Part shown: positions 18,367-28,133 of the stretch, one piece after another
Layout: the number at the start of each line of letters is the position of its first letter
Numbering within the stretch: the first letter of the stretch is position 1
From: Hyphomicrobiaceae bacterium
GTDB lineage: Bacteria > Pseudomonadota > Alphaproteobacteria > Rhizobiales > HXMU1428-3
Assembly (NCBI GenBank): GCA_021775775.1
Contig: JAJFHF010000161.1
Span: 1-45,241, forward strand
DNA: 45,241 nt
Reading direction: 5' to 3'
Program-made: the position numbers and the translations under genes
The notes under the pieces: model-generated
The model's input: the letters and a program-made list of their open reading frames with translations, nothing else
Database searches by the model: none
What the model was told of the DNA's origin: nothing

Positions 18367-18733
18367 TTTCATGCCTAAGTTTAGCCTGAATTCCATCGTT
18401 GAAATAGTCTTAAGTTCTTGTGATTCAGTTTGTAGGGTCTGTTAGATTGGTTTTTCAGGCTTATTCCCTACAAATTTAATCTGTGTGCAGATTTGTAATG
18501 GCTATAGATCTGTTAAAAACCCGATGCAAATGCTTGCAAAGGGTTATATTACTATTGAATACCATTTATAATTTCGTCAGGTCGTTTAGCTTGGACTGGG
18601 AGATCATTTTCACAGTTATTTTGCTTAGGTTGATGAATGAAAAGTTTTAAATGTGTTTTGTTTTAAGAACACTGTTCAAACCCCTGGGGCTTGTTATCTC
18701 AAAGTCATAGGTGGTCAGATTGGAAAATGAATA

Positions 18734-19207
18734 ATGAACATTAAATTGAAAATAGCAGCGTTGATATTTGTTCTGCCGATGTTGCTATCAGCTTGTTCAG
18801 AAGGCTTTAATAAACAAGGTGCTGGCACTTTGTTAGGTGGTCTTGCTGGTGGTATTTTGGGTAATCAAGTTGGTAAGGGCAAAGGCAAGGTTTTAGCTAC
18901 CGTTGCCGGTGTTGTTGTTGGCGGTATTGTTGGTAGTGAACTTGGTAAGTCTCTTGATGCGAATGATCGTAGAGCTGCAGCTGAGGCTGAATATTATGCT
19001 CTTGAAAAAGGACCTTCAGGCGATGGTACCCCATGGCGAAACCCTGATTCAGGGCATCGCGGTGTGATCGTGCCTTCAGCGCCTTATAAATTAAGAGATC
19101 AAAACTGCCGTAACTACACCCATACCATCTATATCGATGGAGAACCTCAAATTTTGAAGGGCACAGCCTGTCGCTCAGATGATGGTACATGGAAAAAAGT
19201 GAGCTAA
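18734..19207 (+). CDS. Glycine-zipper 2TM-domain lipoprotein (SlyB/17 kDa surface-antigen-like)
   Basis: LPMLLSACSE lipobox; AGTLLGGLAGGILGNQVGKGKGKVLATVAGVVVGGIVGSELGKSLD. Confidence 0.9.
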   Translation: MNIKLKIAALIFVLPMLLSACSEGFNKQGAGTLLGGLAGGILGNQVGKGKGKVLATVAGVVVGGIVGSELGKSLDANDRRAAAEAEYYALEKGPSGDGTPWRNPDSGHRGVIVPSAPYKLRDQNCRNYTHTIYIDGEPQILKGTACRSDDGTWKKVS

Positions 19208-19255
19208 AATTCTTATAGCCACTTAAATAATTATAAATAATGTTAATGCGCAATC

Positions 19256-19279
19256 GAGGCCCCTTATGGGGCCTCTTTT
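19256..19279 (+). terminator. Rho-independent terminator after glycine-zipper gene
   Basis: GAGGCCCC-TTAT-GGGGCCTC followed by TTTT. Confidence 0.85.
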
Positions 19280-19542
19280 GTTGTTTCTAGGCCCTGCAAC
19301 AGTAAAAAAGAGGCTGAATCTATGCTGAAAAATGATTTAGAGCCTATTACAGCTTGTTTGAGGAATTGAAAAAACTCCCTATACTCATTCCCAATCGTTA
19401 TAATGCGCCAAACATTACATATATTTAATTTTCATGACGGTGTTTGCCATGATTTAACACCTATATATGTGGCAAGAGAAATGAAATGCTAAAAAAGGGA
19501 TCTACCTTTTTGTATTACTCATTCAATAAATGGAGAACAATT

Positions 19543-21114
19543 TTGACAAAACAAATCGGTTTTCGCCAAAAAATAACATGCCGCAAAGTAAGTAGCCGCA
19601 AAATAAGTAGCCGTAAATTGATGGCTCTTGCAGCCCTTGGCTTGACAGGTACCCTTGCTCTTGCTGGTACCATGACTTTGAAACAACGAAGTGCCTTGGC
19701 TGAAATTAGCCAAACGGCCATAAACCCGGTTAAACCTTTTGCCAATGCGCCGTCTAGTTTTGCTGACCTGGTGCAGAAAGTTCGCCCGTCTGTGGTGAGT
19801 ATTTTTGTAAAAGGTAAAAAAACGACAGTTGCTAAAAAAAGAGGACGTGGTTTTGATCAGCATAATCAAAGACCTCCGCTTGATCGTCGGGGTAACCCAG
19901 ATTTAGATAAATTTGGTGAGTTGTTTAAACGTTTTGGTGCCAAGCCACCTCAACCTAAACCGCAAAATGCGCAAGGGTCCGGTTTTATCATTTCTCAAGA
20001 TGGTTATGTGGTTACCAATCATCATGTGATTAAAGATGGCTCAGAATTTAAAGTCACTTTAGAAGGTGGTGAAGAATTAGACGCGCGCCTTATTGGCTCT
20101 GATGAGAGAACAGATCTTGCTTTGCTTAAAATCAAAGCGAAGAGAACATTCCCCTTTGTGCCTTTGGCCGATCATATGGCCCGGGTTGGTGATTGGGTGT
20201 TGGCTGTGGGTAATCCATTTGGCCTTGGCGGGACTGTAACTGCTGGGATTGTCTCTGCCCATGGACGCTCTGTTGGTGCTAGCCCTTATGATTATTTGCA
20301 GATTGATGCCGCTGTTAACAGAGGTAATTCTGGTGGACCAGCGTTCAACCTTAAGGGTGAAGTTGTTGGTGTGAACACTGCGATTTTTAGCCCCTCTGGT
20401 GGTAATGTTGGGATTGCTTTTGCTATTCCCTCACTTGTGGTGAATAAAATTGTTAGCGATCTTCGTAAAGGTGGGTCTGTTAAGCGTGGTTGGCTTGGTA
20501 TTAACATTCAAAATGTTAGTGAAGATATTGCTGAAGGCTTGTCATTAGAAAAACCTCAAGGTGCTCTGATTACGCGCTTAATTGATGGCGGCCCTGCTAC
20601 CAAATCAGACCTGAAGTTGAGAGATGTTATTTTGTCTGTCAATGGTCATGAGGTGAAAGATGTTCGTGATCTTATGCGCCGGATTGGTGAAATCATCCCG
20701 GATGAGGTGATTGATATGGTTGTTATGCGCAATGGATCAAAAAAGAATGTTTCTGTGAAATTGGGAACATTTCCGTCGAACAAAGAACTTGCTGCGTTGC
20801 AAAAAAACGAACCTACTTTGGATCCGAATAACCAAGCGCTTGGTGAAATTGGTCTATCTTTAGCACCTGCACGCGAGATGGGTAAGGGTGACGCTGGTGT
20901 TGTTATCACTGAAGTTGATCCTGATAGTGACGCTGCTCGTAAGGGGATTAAGGTTGGTGATGTGATTTTAGAGATTAATGGCAAAGTTGTTAATTTTCCT
21001 AATGAAGTTAGTTCTGAAATTACAACAGCCAAGAAACGCAACCTCAAAGTTGTTTTGGTTCGTGTAAAAGATGGCCCTTACTTTGGGCTTAAGCTACAAA
21101 ACAAAAATAAATAA
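19543..21114 (+). CDS. degP: DegP/HtrA-family periplasmic serine protease with two PDZ domains
   Basis: TNHHVIKD, DERTDLALLKI, NRGNSGGPAFN catalytic triad; two PDZ segments; TTG start at 19543 with GGAG preferred over track start 19486. Confidence 0.92.
   Translation: MTKQIGFRQKITCRKVSSRKISSRKLMALAALGLTGTLALAGTMTLKQRSALAEISQTAINPVKPFANAPSSFADLVQKVRPSVVSIFVKGKKTTVAKKRGRGFDQHNQRPPLDRRGNPDLDKFGELFKRFGAKPPQPKPQNAQGSGFIISQDGYVVTNHHVIKDGSEFKVTLEGGEELDARLIGSDERTDLALLKIKAKRTFPFVPLADHMARVGDWVLAVGNPFGLGGTVTAGIVSAHGRSVGASPYDYLQIDAAVNRGNSGGPAFNLKGEVVGVNTAIFSPSGGNVGIAFAIPSLVVNKIVSDLRKGGSVKRGWLGINIQNVSEDIAEGLSLEKPQGALITRLIDGGPATKSDLKLRDVILSVNGHEVKDVRDLMRRIGEIIPDEVIDMVVMRNGSKKNVSVKLGTFPSNKELAALQKNEPTLDPNNQALGEIGLSLAPAREMGKGDAGVVITEVDPDSDAARKGIKVGDVILEINGKVVNFPNEVSSEITTAKKRNLKVVLVRVKDGPYFGLKLQNKNK
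19570..19614 (+). repeat. Three 15-bp tandem repeats in degP 5' coding region
   Basis: AAAATAACATGCCGC / AAAGTAAGTAGCCGC / AAAATAAGTAGCCGT, in frame as KITCR-KVSSR-KISSR. Confidence 0.75.
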
Positions 21115-21122
21115 AGACAAAT

Positions 21123-21150
21123 AAAAGGGGTGGCTCGCCACCCCTTTTTA
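21123..21150 (+). terminator. Rho-independent terminator after degP
   Basis: AAAAGGGGTGG-CTCG-CCACCCCTTTT + TT; the track start of the next ORF (GTG 21130) lies inside it. Confidence 0.88.
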
Positions 21151-21168
21151 AATGATAGGAAGCTAAAA

Positions 21169-21846
21169 ATGCGTGTGCTAATTATTGAAGATGATTTAGA
21201 AACCGCGCGCTTTTTAAGTAAAGCCTTGAGCGATAGTGGTCATGAAAGCGACCATTGTGAAGATGGTGACCTTGGTTTGTCTTATGGTCGCTCTAATGAT
21301 TATGATGTTTTGATTGTTGACCGGATGTTGCCAAAAAGAGATGGCCTTTCAATTATTGAAACGTTGCGCCAAGAGAATGTGACAACACCGGTCTTGATTT
21401 TAAGTGCACTTGATAAAGTTGATGAACGGGTTAAGGGCTTGCGTTCTGGCGGGGATGATTATCTAACGAAACCTTTTGCTTTTTCTGAACTTTTGGCGCG
21501 TATTGAGATATTGATGCGTCGCACTACGCCTGATGGAGAAGAGACAGATTTGAAAGTGGCTGATCTTGTTATTGAGCGCCTTTCTCAACAAGTTTCTCGG
21601 GCTGGGAAGAACATCCAATTGGTTCCTAGAGAATACCGTTTGCTTGAATATTTGATGCGTCATAAAGGCAAAGTGGTCACCCGTACCATGTTATTAGAAA
21701 ATGTATGGGATTATCATTTTGACCCGGGCACAAATATTATTGATGTTCACATCTCACGGTTGCGCTCCAAAATTGATAAAGATTTTGACTGCTCTTTGTT
21801 ACAAACCATTCGCGGTGCAGGATATATGATCTCTGATGGTGCTTAA
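21169..21846 (+). CDS. OmpR-family response regulator
   Basis: MRVLIIEDDLETARF, VDRMLPKRDG, DDYLTKPF, winged-helix ENVWDYHFDPGTNIIDVHISRLRSKID; start corrected to ATG 21169. Confidence 0.92.
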   Translation: MRVLIIEDDLETARFLSKALSDSGHESDHCEDGDLGLSYGRSNDYDVLIVDRMLPKRDGLSIIETLRQENVTTPVLILSALDKVDERVKGLRSGGDDYLTKPFAFSELLARIEILMRRTTPDGEETDLKVADLVIERLSQQVSRAGKNIQLVPREYRLLEYLMRHKGKVVTRTMLLENVWDYHFDPGTNIIDVHISRLRSKIDKDFDCSLLQTIRGAGYMISDGA

Positions 21847-23245
21847 TCGTATTCTCAAAACGACAGCGTTTCGCCTTATGGCCATTTATTTGCTGGTGAT
21901 TATTGTTGCCAGTATTGGCGTTGCCTCTTACATGGCTTGGAAAACCAATACTTTAATGACCCAGCAATTGGTGGAGACAATTTCTGCCGAAGTGAAAGGG
22001 TTGGCAGAACAATATCGCATTGGTGGCTCATCTGCTCTTGCGAGTGCTATTGGTGCCCGCTCGCGGCGCCCTGGGAGTAGTCTTTATTTTTTTGGGGCTC
22101 ATAAGGGGCAAAAGATTGCTGGAAATATAAACCGAATTCCTAACTCGCTCATAAAAAGCACAGGCGGTGCGCAATTTAAATATGTGTGGCAAGATGACCA
22201 GTTAAAGGAAACAAGACATGCGGTTGGTATTCCTTTTCATGTGTCGGGAAATCTCGTTTTGGTTGTTGGGCGTGATATTGAAGCGCAATTGGAATTTACC
22301 AATGCGACCCGTAAAATCTTCTTTTTGGGACTGGGTGCTTTGGCGGTGTTTGGGCTTGGAGCGGGGCTTTTGGTCAGCCGTAATCTATTAAATCGTATCA
22401 ACACCATTAGCGATACAAGCAAATCGATTATGGCTGGGGATTTGTCGGAGCGGATCCCTGTAACCGGGTCTGATGATGAGTTGGATCGCTTGTCTGCGAA
22501 TTTAAACTCTATGTTAGCGCGCATTGAGACTTTGATGATCGGAATGCGCCAGGTTACTGACAATATTGCTCATGATTTAAAAACCCCTATTAATCGTATT
22601 CGTATTGGCGCCGAAGAGGCGCTGATTGCGCCTGAGGGAAAAGAGGCACAGCGTAATGCATTACAGGCGACGATTGAAGAAGCTGATAATCTGATTAAAA
22701 CTTTCAATGCATTGCTCAAGATTGCTCGGTTGGAAGCCGGCGCTGATAGTGAGCAAAAAGATAGTGTTGATGTGAGCCAAGTCTTAGAAGAGATTGCCGA
22801 GCTTTATGAGCCGGTTATTGATGAGGCTAATATGAAGCTTGTTGTGTCAAATACCGAACCGCTTCGAATTTTAGCTGATCGCCAGCTTATTTCTCAAGCC
22901 ATTGCAAATTTGGTTGATAATGCCATTAAATATTCTAGTGGTTCTGATCAAGATCAAGTTGATGGAAATAAAACCATTGAATTGGCTGCTGTGTCCTTTG
23001 GAGACAGAGTCCGGCTCATCATTGCTGATCAAGGCGAGGGAATTTCTAGCGAGGATCATCGACGGGTGTTTGGGCGTTTTGTTCGCTTAGAAGACAGCCG
23101 TTCAAAACCTGGGAGTGGTTTGGGGCTTTCTATGGTTCGCGCCATTGTGAAAGCCTATGGGGGGACGATAGATTTAAAGGATAATGATCCTGGTCTACGG
23201 GTTGTTCTTTCTTTTCCTATGTGCAGCCGCGCTGTTGCTGCTTAA
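21836..23245 (+). CDS. HAMP-domain sensor histidine kinase
   Basis: Two TMs, HAMP (LLNRINTISDTSKSIMAGDLSERIPVTGSDDELDRL), HDLKTPINRIR, GSGLGLSMVRAIV. Confidence 0.92.
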   Translation: MVLNRILKTTAFRLMAIYLLVIIVASIGVASYMAWKTNTLMTQQLVETISAEVKGLAEQYRIGGSSALASAIGARSRRPGSSLYFFGAHKGQKIAGNINRIPNSLIKSTGGAQFKYVWQDDQLKETRHAVGIPFHVSGNLVLVVGRDIEAQLEFTNATRKIFFLGLGALAVFGLGAGLLVSRNLLNRINTISDTSKSIMAGDLSERIPVTGSDDELDRLSANLNSMLARIETLMIGMRQVTDNIAHDLKTPINRIRIGAEEALIAPEGKEAQRNALQATIEEADNLIKTFNALLKIARLEAGADSEQKDSVDVSQVLEEIAELYEPVIDEANMKLVVSNTEPLRILADRQLISQAIANLVDNAIKYSSGSDQDQVDGNKTIELAAVSFGDRVRLIIADQGEGISSEDHRRVFGRFVRLEDSRSKPGSGLGLSMVRAIVKAYGGTIDLKDNDPGLRVVLSFPMCSRAVAA

Positions 23246-23319
23246 AATTTCTCCTCGACAAATGAGTGAAGCTTTGAGACTTTAACAAGTGAAATTAAAG
23301 TGAAGGATCGAGGGTTTTT

Positions 23320-26286
23320 ATGAGCCATGTGTTGGATGGTCAGGAAGTTATGGTGAGTTCTTTAATTGAACGGCTGAAAACGGCACCTCACCCTAGTGAT
23401 GTGGATCATGGGGAACTGATCTTAAAGGAATTTTTGGAAACCAATTCGTCGGTTCCTGCTCATAGTGATTTGGTTCATTTGATTGAAACAAATTCTCTAT
23501 TGAGGGATCTGACATTGGGGATTTTTGGTAATTCTTCATATCTCACAGCTTTGATTACACGCCAGCCTTTGCATTATTATGATGCGCTAGAAGCAAATCC
23601 TGAGACATATATGGACGTGCTTGGTAGCCAATTAAAACAAGATATGCAGGCGGCTGTTGATTTTAACCAGACGATGCAAATCTTGAGGGTTTTTAAACAA
23701 AGGGCTGCGTTGTTTATTGCTTTAACGGACATATCTGGCTGTTGGGATGTGCCTAAGGTGATATATGGGGTTACTCAAATTGCCGATATATCCTTGGCTG
23801 AAGCCGTTAACTTTTTGCTGCAAGAGGCTGCCAAAAAAGGAGATTATTTTCCCTCAACCTTAGATAATTTGAGCGAGCGTAGCGGCTATATTGTTTTGGC
23901 AATGGGCAAGCAAGGTGGCTTTGAGTTGAATTACTCTAGCGATGTTGATCTGATTATATTTTTTGATAAGGAACGATTAAGATTAAAAGAGGGGCTTGAT
24001 CCGAGTACTTTCTTTGTACGCTTCACCCGTAAGCTTGTTAAATTAATGCAAGAAATGACGGCTGATGGGTATGTGTTTCGTATGGATTTGCGTTTGCGCC
24101 CTGATCCTGGTGCCACGCAAATTGCGCTGTCAACGGATGCAGCCTTTGCTTATTATGAAAGCTTTGGTCAAAATTGGGAACGTGCTGCCATGATTAAAGC
24201 GCGCCCGGTTGCGGGGGATATTGAGGCGGGTTTGAAATTTTTAAAGGGGCTTTCTCCATTTATTTGGCGTAAATATCTTGATTTTGCGGCTATTGATGAC
24301 ATCCACGCCATGAAGCGACAAATCCATTCTTTTAAAGGGCATGGCACCATTGCTATTGAGGGGCATAATTTAAAACTTGGCCGTGGCGGCATTCGTGAAA
24401 TTGAATTTTTTGCACAAACCCAACAGTTGATAGCTGGGGGGCGCCAGCCTGAATTGCGCACCACTGGAACCTTAGAGACCTTAAAGGTGTTGACTGAGAA
24501 CAAATGGATAAAAGCTAAGGCCAGGGATAATTTAACAAAGGCTTATGTTTTTTTGCGCCGAATTGAACACCGGGTTCAAATGATTGCTGATGAGCAAACG
24601 CATAGTTTGCCAACAGATGAGATTGGGATGAACAGGGTTGCTAAATTTTCAGGGTTTGCAACAGTTGAGGATTTTTCCAATAAATTAAGGGCACAGTTAG
24701 AGACAGTCAAAACGCATTATGAAGACTTGTTTGAAGATGATGCCTCTCTTTCAAATGAGTGCGGAAACTTGGTGTTTGTGGGAGATAGCCCTGATCCTGA
24801 TACGGTAGAAACATTAAACTTATTGGGATTTCATGAACCAGTTCGGGTTATTGAGACTGTTAAAAGTTGGCATTTTGGTCGTTATGCGGCGACGCGAAGT
24901 GGACGTGCCCGTGAACGGTTGACAGATTTTCAGCCTTTGTTAATTGAGGCTCTTTCTAAAACCTCACAACCCGATTTTGCTTTGGCTAGTTTTGATCGGT
25001 TTTTAAAATCCTTACCTGCTGGCATTCAGCTGTTCTCGCTTTTATCTTCCAATCCAAATCTTTTGCGACTGCTTGCCGAAATTATGGGTACAGCGCCTTC
25101 TTTGGCGCGGGTTCTTGGCCGGCGGCCCCGTATTCTTGATGCGGTTTTGGATCCTGGTTTTTTTGGTGACCTGCCTAATGATAGTGAATTGCGCTGTATC
25201 ATTAAGGACGAATTTTCCCAATGTTTGGATTATCAAGATACTTTGGACCGGGCGCGCATTGTGGGCCAAGATCAATCCTTTCTTATTGGGGTGCGTTTTC
25301 TCTCAGGGGTTATTGATGCAGAACAGGCTGCTAGTGGTTATACGCGTTTGGCTGAAAATATTATTGAACAATTACAAGAAAAGGTTGCGTTAGAGATAGA
25401 AGAGCAGCATGGAACATTTGAGGGTGCTGGTGTCAGTGTGCTGGCTATGGGGAAATTGGGCGGGCGAGAAATGACAGCCACCTCTGACCTTGATCTCATA
25501 TTGCTGTATGACTTTGAAGAAGGACAAATCCAATCAAATGGTAAAAAACCATTGTCACCCACACAATATTATTCACGCTTTACTCAAAGATTGATATCAG
25601 CTCTTTCAGCACCAACTGGTGAAGGGGAGCTTTATGAAGTTGATATGAGATTGCGCCCCTCTGGGCGCTCTGGGCCTGTGGCGACCCATATAAATAGTTT
25701 TTTGGAATATCAACAAAAACAAGCTTGGGTTTGGGAACATATGGCCTTAACGCGTGCGCGCCCTATTACGGGATCAGCTGATTTCCAAAAGAAGATTTGC
25801 CACATTATTGGAGATGTTCTTTCAACCCCTAATGACCCGCTTACATTGGCCCGTGATGTTTGTGCAATGCGCCAAAAAATTGAGCAGGAGAAGGGAACTG
25901 ATAATATTTGGGATATTAAGCAAAGTGCGGGTGGACAAGTGGATTTAGAATTCATTTGTCAATATTTGCAATTGTTGCATGGGCATGAACATAAAGAGAT
26001 ATTTAAGGGCAATAGCTATGAATGTTTAGAGGCTATATCCAAAGCGAATATTATACCCCCCGATATGAGCACGAAACTTTTACGCGCGTCGAAGGTCTAT
26101 AACAGTCTTATTCAAATGTTTCGTCTATGCACGAACCAAGATTTTGACCCTAATGACGCCAGTGAAGGGTTAAAGCTGAAATTGGCTAACTCTATTAATG
26201 AACCCTCTTTTTCAGCCCTAAAGGGGGTTGTTTTGGAGGTTCAAAGCGATGTAAGGGCTATTTATCAGGACCTTTTGGTTACTTAA
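23320..26286 (+). CDS. glnE: Bifunctional glutamine synthetase adenylyltransferase / deadenylase
   Basis: 988 aa; two nucleotidyltransferase modules (YSSDVDLIIFFD and TSDLDLILLYDF), RMDLRLRPDP, YEVDMRLRPSGRSGPVATH. Confidence 0.96.
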   Translation: MSHVLDGQEVMVSSLIERLKTAPHPSDVDHGELILKEFLETNSSVPAHSDLVHLIETNSLLRDLTLGIFGNSSYLTALITRQPLHYYDALEANPETYMDVLGSQLKQDMQAAVDFNQTMQILRVFKQRAALFIALTDISGCWDVPKVIYGVTQIADISLAEAVNFLLQEAAKKGDYFPSTLDNLSERSGYIVLAMGKQGGFELNYSSDVDLIIFFDKERLRLKEGLDPSTFFVRFTRKLVKLMQEMTADGYVFRMDLRLRPDPGATQIALSTDAAFAYYESFGQNWERAAMIKARPVAGDIEAGLKFLKGLSPFIWRKYLDFAAIDDIHAMKRQIHSFKGHGTIAIEGHNLKLGRGGIREIEFFAQTQQLIAGGRQPELRTTGTLETLKVLTENKWIKAKARDNLTKAYVFLRRIEHRVQMIADEQTHSLPTDEIGMNRVAKFSGFATVEDFSNKLRAQLETVKTHYEDLFEDDASLSNECGNLVFVGDSPDPDTVETLNLLGFHEPVRVIETVKSWHFGRYAATRSGRARERLTDFQPLLIEALSKTSQPDFALASFDRFLKSLPAGIQLFSLLSSNPNLLRLLAEIMGTAPSLARVLGRRPRILDAVLDPGFFGDLPNDSELRCIIKDEFSQCLDYQDTLDRARIVGQDQSFLIGVRFLSGVIDAEQAASGYTRLAENIIEQLQEKVALEIEEQHGTFEGAGVSVLAMGKLGGREMTATSDLDLILLYDFEEGQIQSNGKKPLSPTQYYSRFTQRLISALSAPTGEGELYEVDMRLRPSGRSGPVATHINSFLEYQQKQAWVWEHMALTRARPITGSADFQKKICHIIGDVLSTPNDPLTLARDVCAMRQKIEQEKGTDNIWDIKQSAGGQVDLEFICQYLQLLHGHEHKEIFKGNSYECLEAISKANIIPPDMSTKLLRASKVYNSLIQMFRLCTNQDFDPNDASEGLKLKLANSINEPSFSALKGVVLEVQSDVRAIYQDLLVT

Positions 26287-26379
26287 ATCATCAAAAAAAT
26301 TAAAACAAGACTGCTTCGACGGAAAATGGATAAGCCATGCGTATCATTCTTATACATAAAGAGACATGAGGAGTGTTAA

Positions 26380-26961
26380 ATGTCGAAGAAACTGATTATA
26401 GGTCTTTGTTCTGTTATTTTGGTTAGTGGGGTTTCTGGTTTGGCTATTGCCAAGCATAAAGGACACCATGGTCACCATAAGATGGGACATCATGGCGGTG
26501 GAATGAGCTTAAAAAAAGCTGATACTGATAATAATGGCATTGTCACCAAAGAAGAAATGCAAGCTGCTCAAGAAAAGAGATTTAAGAGTTTTGATGCAAA
26601 TGGTGACGGTGAGATTACGGCTCAGGAAGTTCAATTGAAACTATCTAAACGATTTGAAAAAATGGCCAAACGCATGACGCGGCGTTTTGATCTCAATCGT
26701 GATGGTAAGGTGACCGCTGATGAATTTAAAACGCGCGCTGAGAATAAACTTTATATGTTGGACTTGAATGATGATGGTCAGATCAGTAAAGATGAATTTC
26801 CTCGTCGCAGAGGTCATAAACGTGCTGGGTATCACAAGGGTGGTCATCATGATAAACCGTGCCACAATCGTCACGGAAAACATCATAGAGGTCACGACAA
26901 GAATGAACACCGTGGGTCTCATGGTGAAAAAGAAGGTGCCACTGACGCTTCTCCAGAGTGA
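26380..26961 (+). CDS. Secreted EF-hand, His-rich protein
   Basis: Signal peptide; EF loops DTDNNGIVTKEE, DANGDGEITAQE, DLNRDGKVTADE, DLNDDGQISKDE; His-rich ends. Confidence 0.9.
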   Translation: MSKKLIIGLCSVILVSGVSGLAIAKHKGHHGHHKMGHHGGGMSLKKADTDNNGIVTKEEMQAAQEKRFKSFDANGDGEITAQEVQLKLSKRFEKMAKRMTRRFDLNRDGKVTADEFKTRAENKLYMLDLNDDGQISKDEFPRRRGHKRAGYHKGGHHDKPCHNRHGKHHRGHDKNEHRGSHGEKEGATDASPE

Positions 26962-26995
26962 GTGACTGGCTTGATCAAACAGATGATTAAACCAA

Positions 26996-27030
26996 ATATA
27001 TCGGCGCGGTGCAAACCTGCGCCGATATAT
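26996..27030. repeat. 12-bp perfect inverted repeat between EF-hand gene and ECF sigma gene
   Basis: ATATATCGGCGC-GGTGCAAACCT-GCGCCGATATAT. Confidence 0.8.
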
Positions 27031-27087
27031 AAAAAAGTCCACCACTTTGAGGGGAAATGTGAAGTGAGAGCTGGGACGCAAAAGAGT

Positions 27088-27636
27088 ATGGATCAGCAAT
27101 TAATTGTGAGAGCGCAAAATGGCGATAAGCTGGCCTTTCAACTCTTGGTTAAAGAGTTTTTGCCTATGATTTCTGGTTTGGCTTACCGCATGCTCAATGA
27201 TAAAGCTGAAGCTGAGGACCTTGCTCAAGAGGTAATGTTGAAGCTTTGGCAAAATTTAAAATCATATGATTCTAGCCGGGCGCAGCTTTCAACGTGGATT
27301 TATAAAATTGCTTCCAATCGTTGTTTGGACCAATTGCGCCGCAAAAAACCAGACCAGTTGGCTGATGACTATGATGAGATTGTTCCGCCAAGCCAAGATA
27401 ATGAACTGTATGAAAAACAGATCAATAAAAAAGTTGAGAGCGCTTTACAAGATCTACCAGAGCGACAGAGGCTGGCGCTTGTTCTGTTCCATTATCAAGG
27501 TAATAGCTTAACGGAGACGGGACAGATTATGGAGTGCTCTTCTGAAGCGATTGAAAGTTTATTAGCGCGCGCTAGACGAAGTTTAAAAGTTAGCTTGAAG
27601 CCGATTTGGCAGCAGATGGAACAAGAGAAATTATAA
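27088..27636 (+). CDS. ECF-type RNA polymerase sigma factor
   Basis: DKAEAEDLAQEVMLKLWQ (region 2) and LPERQRLALVLFHYQGNSLTETGQIMECSSEAIESLLARARRSLK (region 4); start taken at ATG 27088 (MDQQLIVRAQNGDKLAF). Confidence 0.9.
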   Translation: MDQQLIVRAQNGDKLAFQLLVKEFLPMISGLAYRMLNDKAEAEDLAQEVMLKLWQNLKSYDSSRAQLSTWIYKIASNRCLDQLRRKKPDQLADDYDEIVPPSQDNELYEKQINKKVESALQDLPERQRLALVLFHYQGNSLTETGQIMECSSEAIESLLARARRSLKVSLKPIWQQMEQEKL

Positions 27637-27644
27637 AGGTTGAG

Positions 27645-28133
27645 ATGATGACAGACTTTGCTTCTCAAGAAATGACGATGACGGTTTTGGAACAAGTGCT
27701 GGAGGTTTATGGCGCTGACCTTAATCGGATGCCTGACGCGTTAGCGCATAAGGTTTCGGCTTTCATTGAGACAGATGATTGTGGTAGGAAGCTTTTTAAT
27801 GAGGCCGCCTCAATGGATGAGGTTTTAAACATACATACAGATTTGCCTCACTTTGATTTTAATGCGCTTGAGATCAGCATTGCCTCTTCTTTGCAGGATG
27901 ATATTGAAATTAACCCGCGTGCAGCTGCGAATGATAATGGTTGGATTGTTACCTCTGGCTTGTTAGCTGCGAGTTTATTATTGGGCCTGTTTTTTGGCTC
28001 CCTTGGTGCTGGTACTTATTTGTTTGATGGTAGCGGCGCTTTGTCAGTCGCGAGCGCTTCAATGACAGATGATATTTTTTATATTAATGAAGATTTTAAT
28101 TTGGTTGGCAATTTGATTGCTGGCATAGAGTGA
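27645..28133 (+). CDS. Single-TM membrane protein, putative anti-sigma factor
   Basis: Downstream of ECF sigma; soluble N-terminus, single TM WIVTSGLLAASLLLGLFFGSLGAGTYLF. Confidence 0.6.
   Translation: MMTDFASQEMTMTVLEQVLEVYGADLNRMPDALAHKVSAFIETDDCGRKLFNEAASMDEVLNIHTDLPHFDFNALEISIASSLQDDIEINPRAAANDNGWIVTSGLLAASLLLGLFFGSLGAGTYLFDGSGALSVASASMTDDIFYINEDFNLVGNLIAGIE

Noticed and set aside
21130-21168. Track N-terminal extension (MARHPFLNDRKLK) of the second response regulator
   Set aside because: The GTG start lies inside the degP terminator stem; ATG 21169 begins the canonical MRVLIIEDD receiver
26641-27099. 152-aa minus-strand ORF opposite EF-hand gene
   Set aside because: Antisense to clear EF-hand coding sequence and crosses the intergenic dyad
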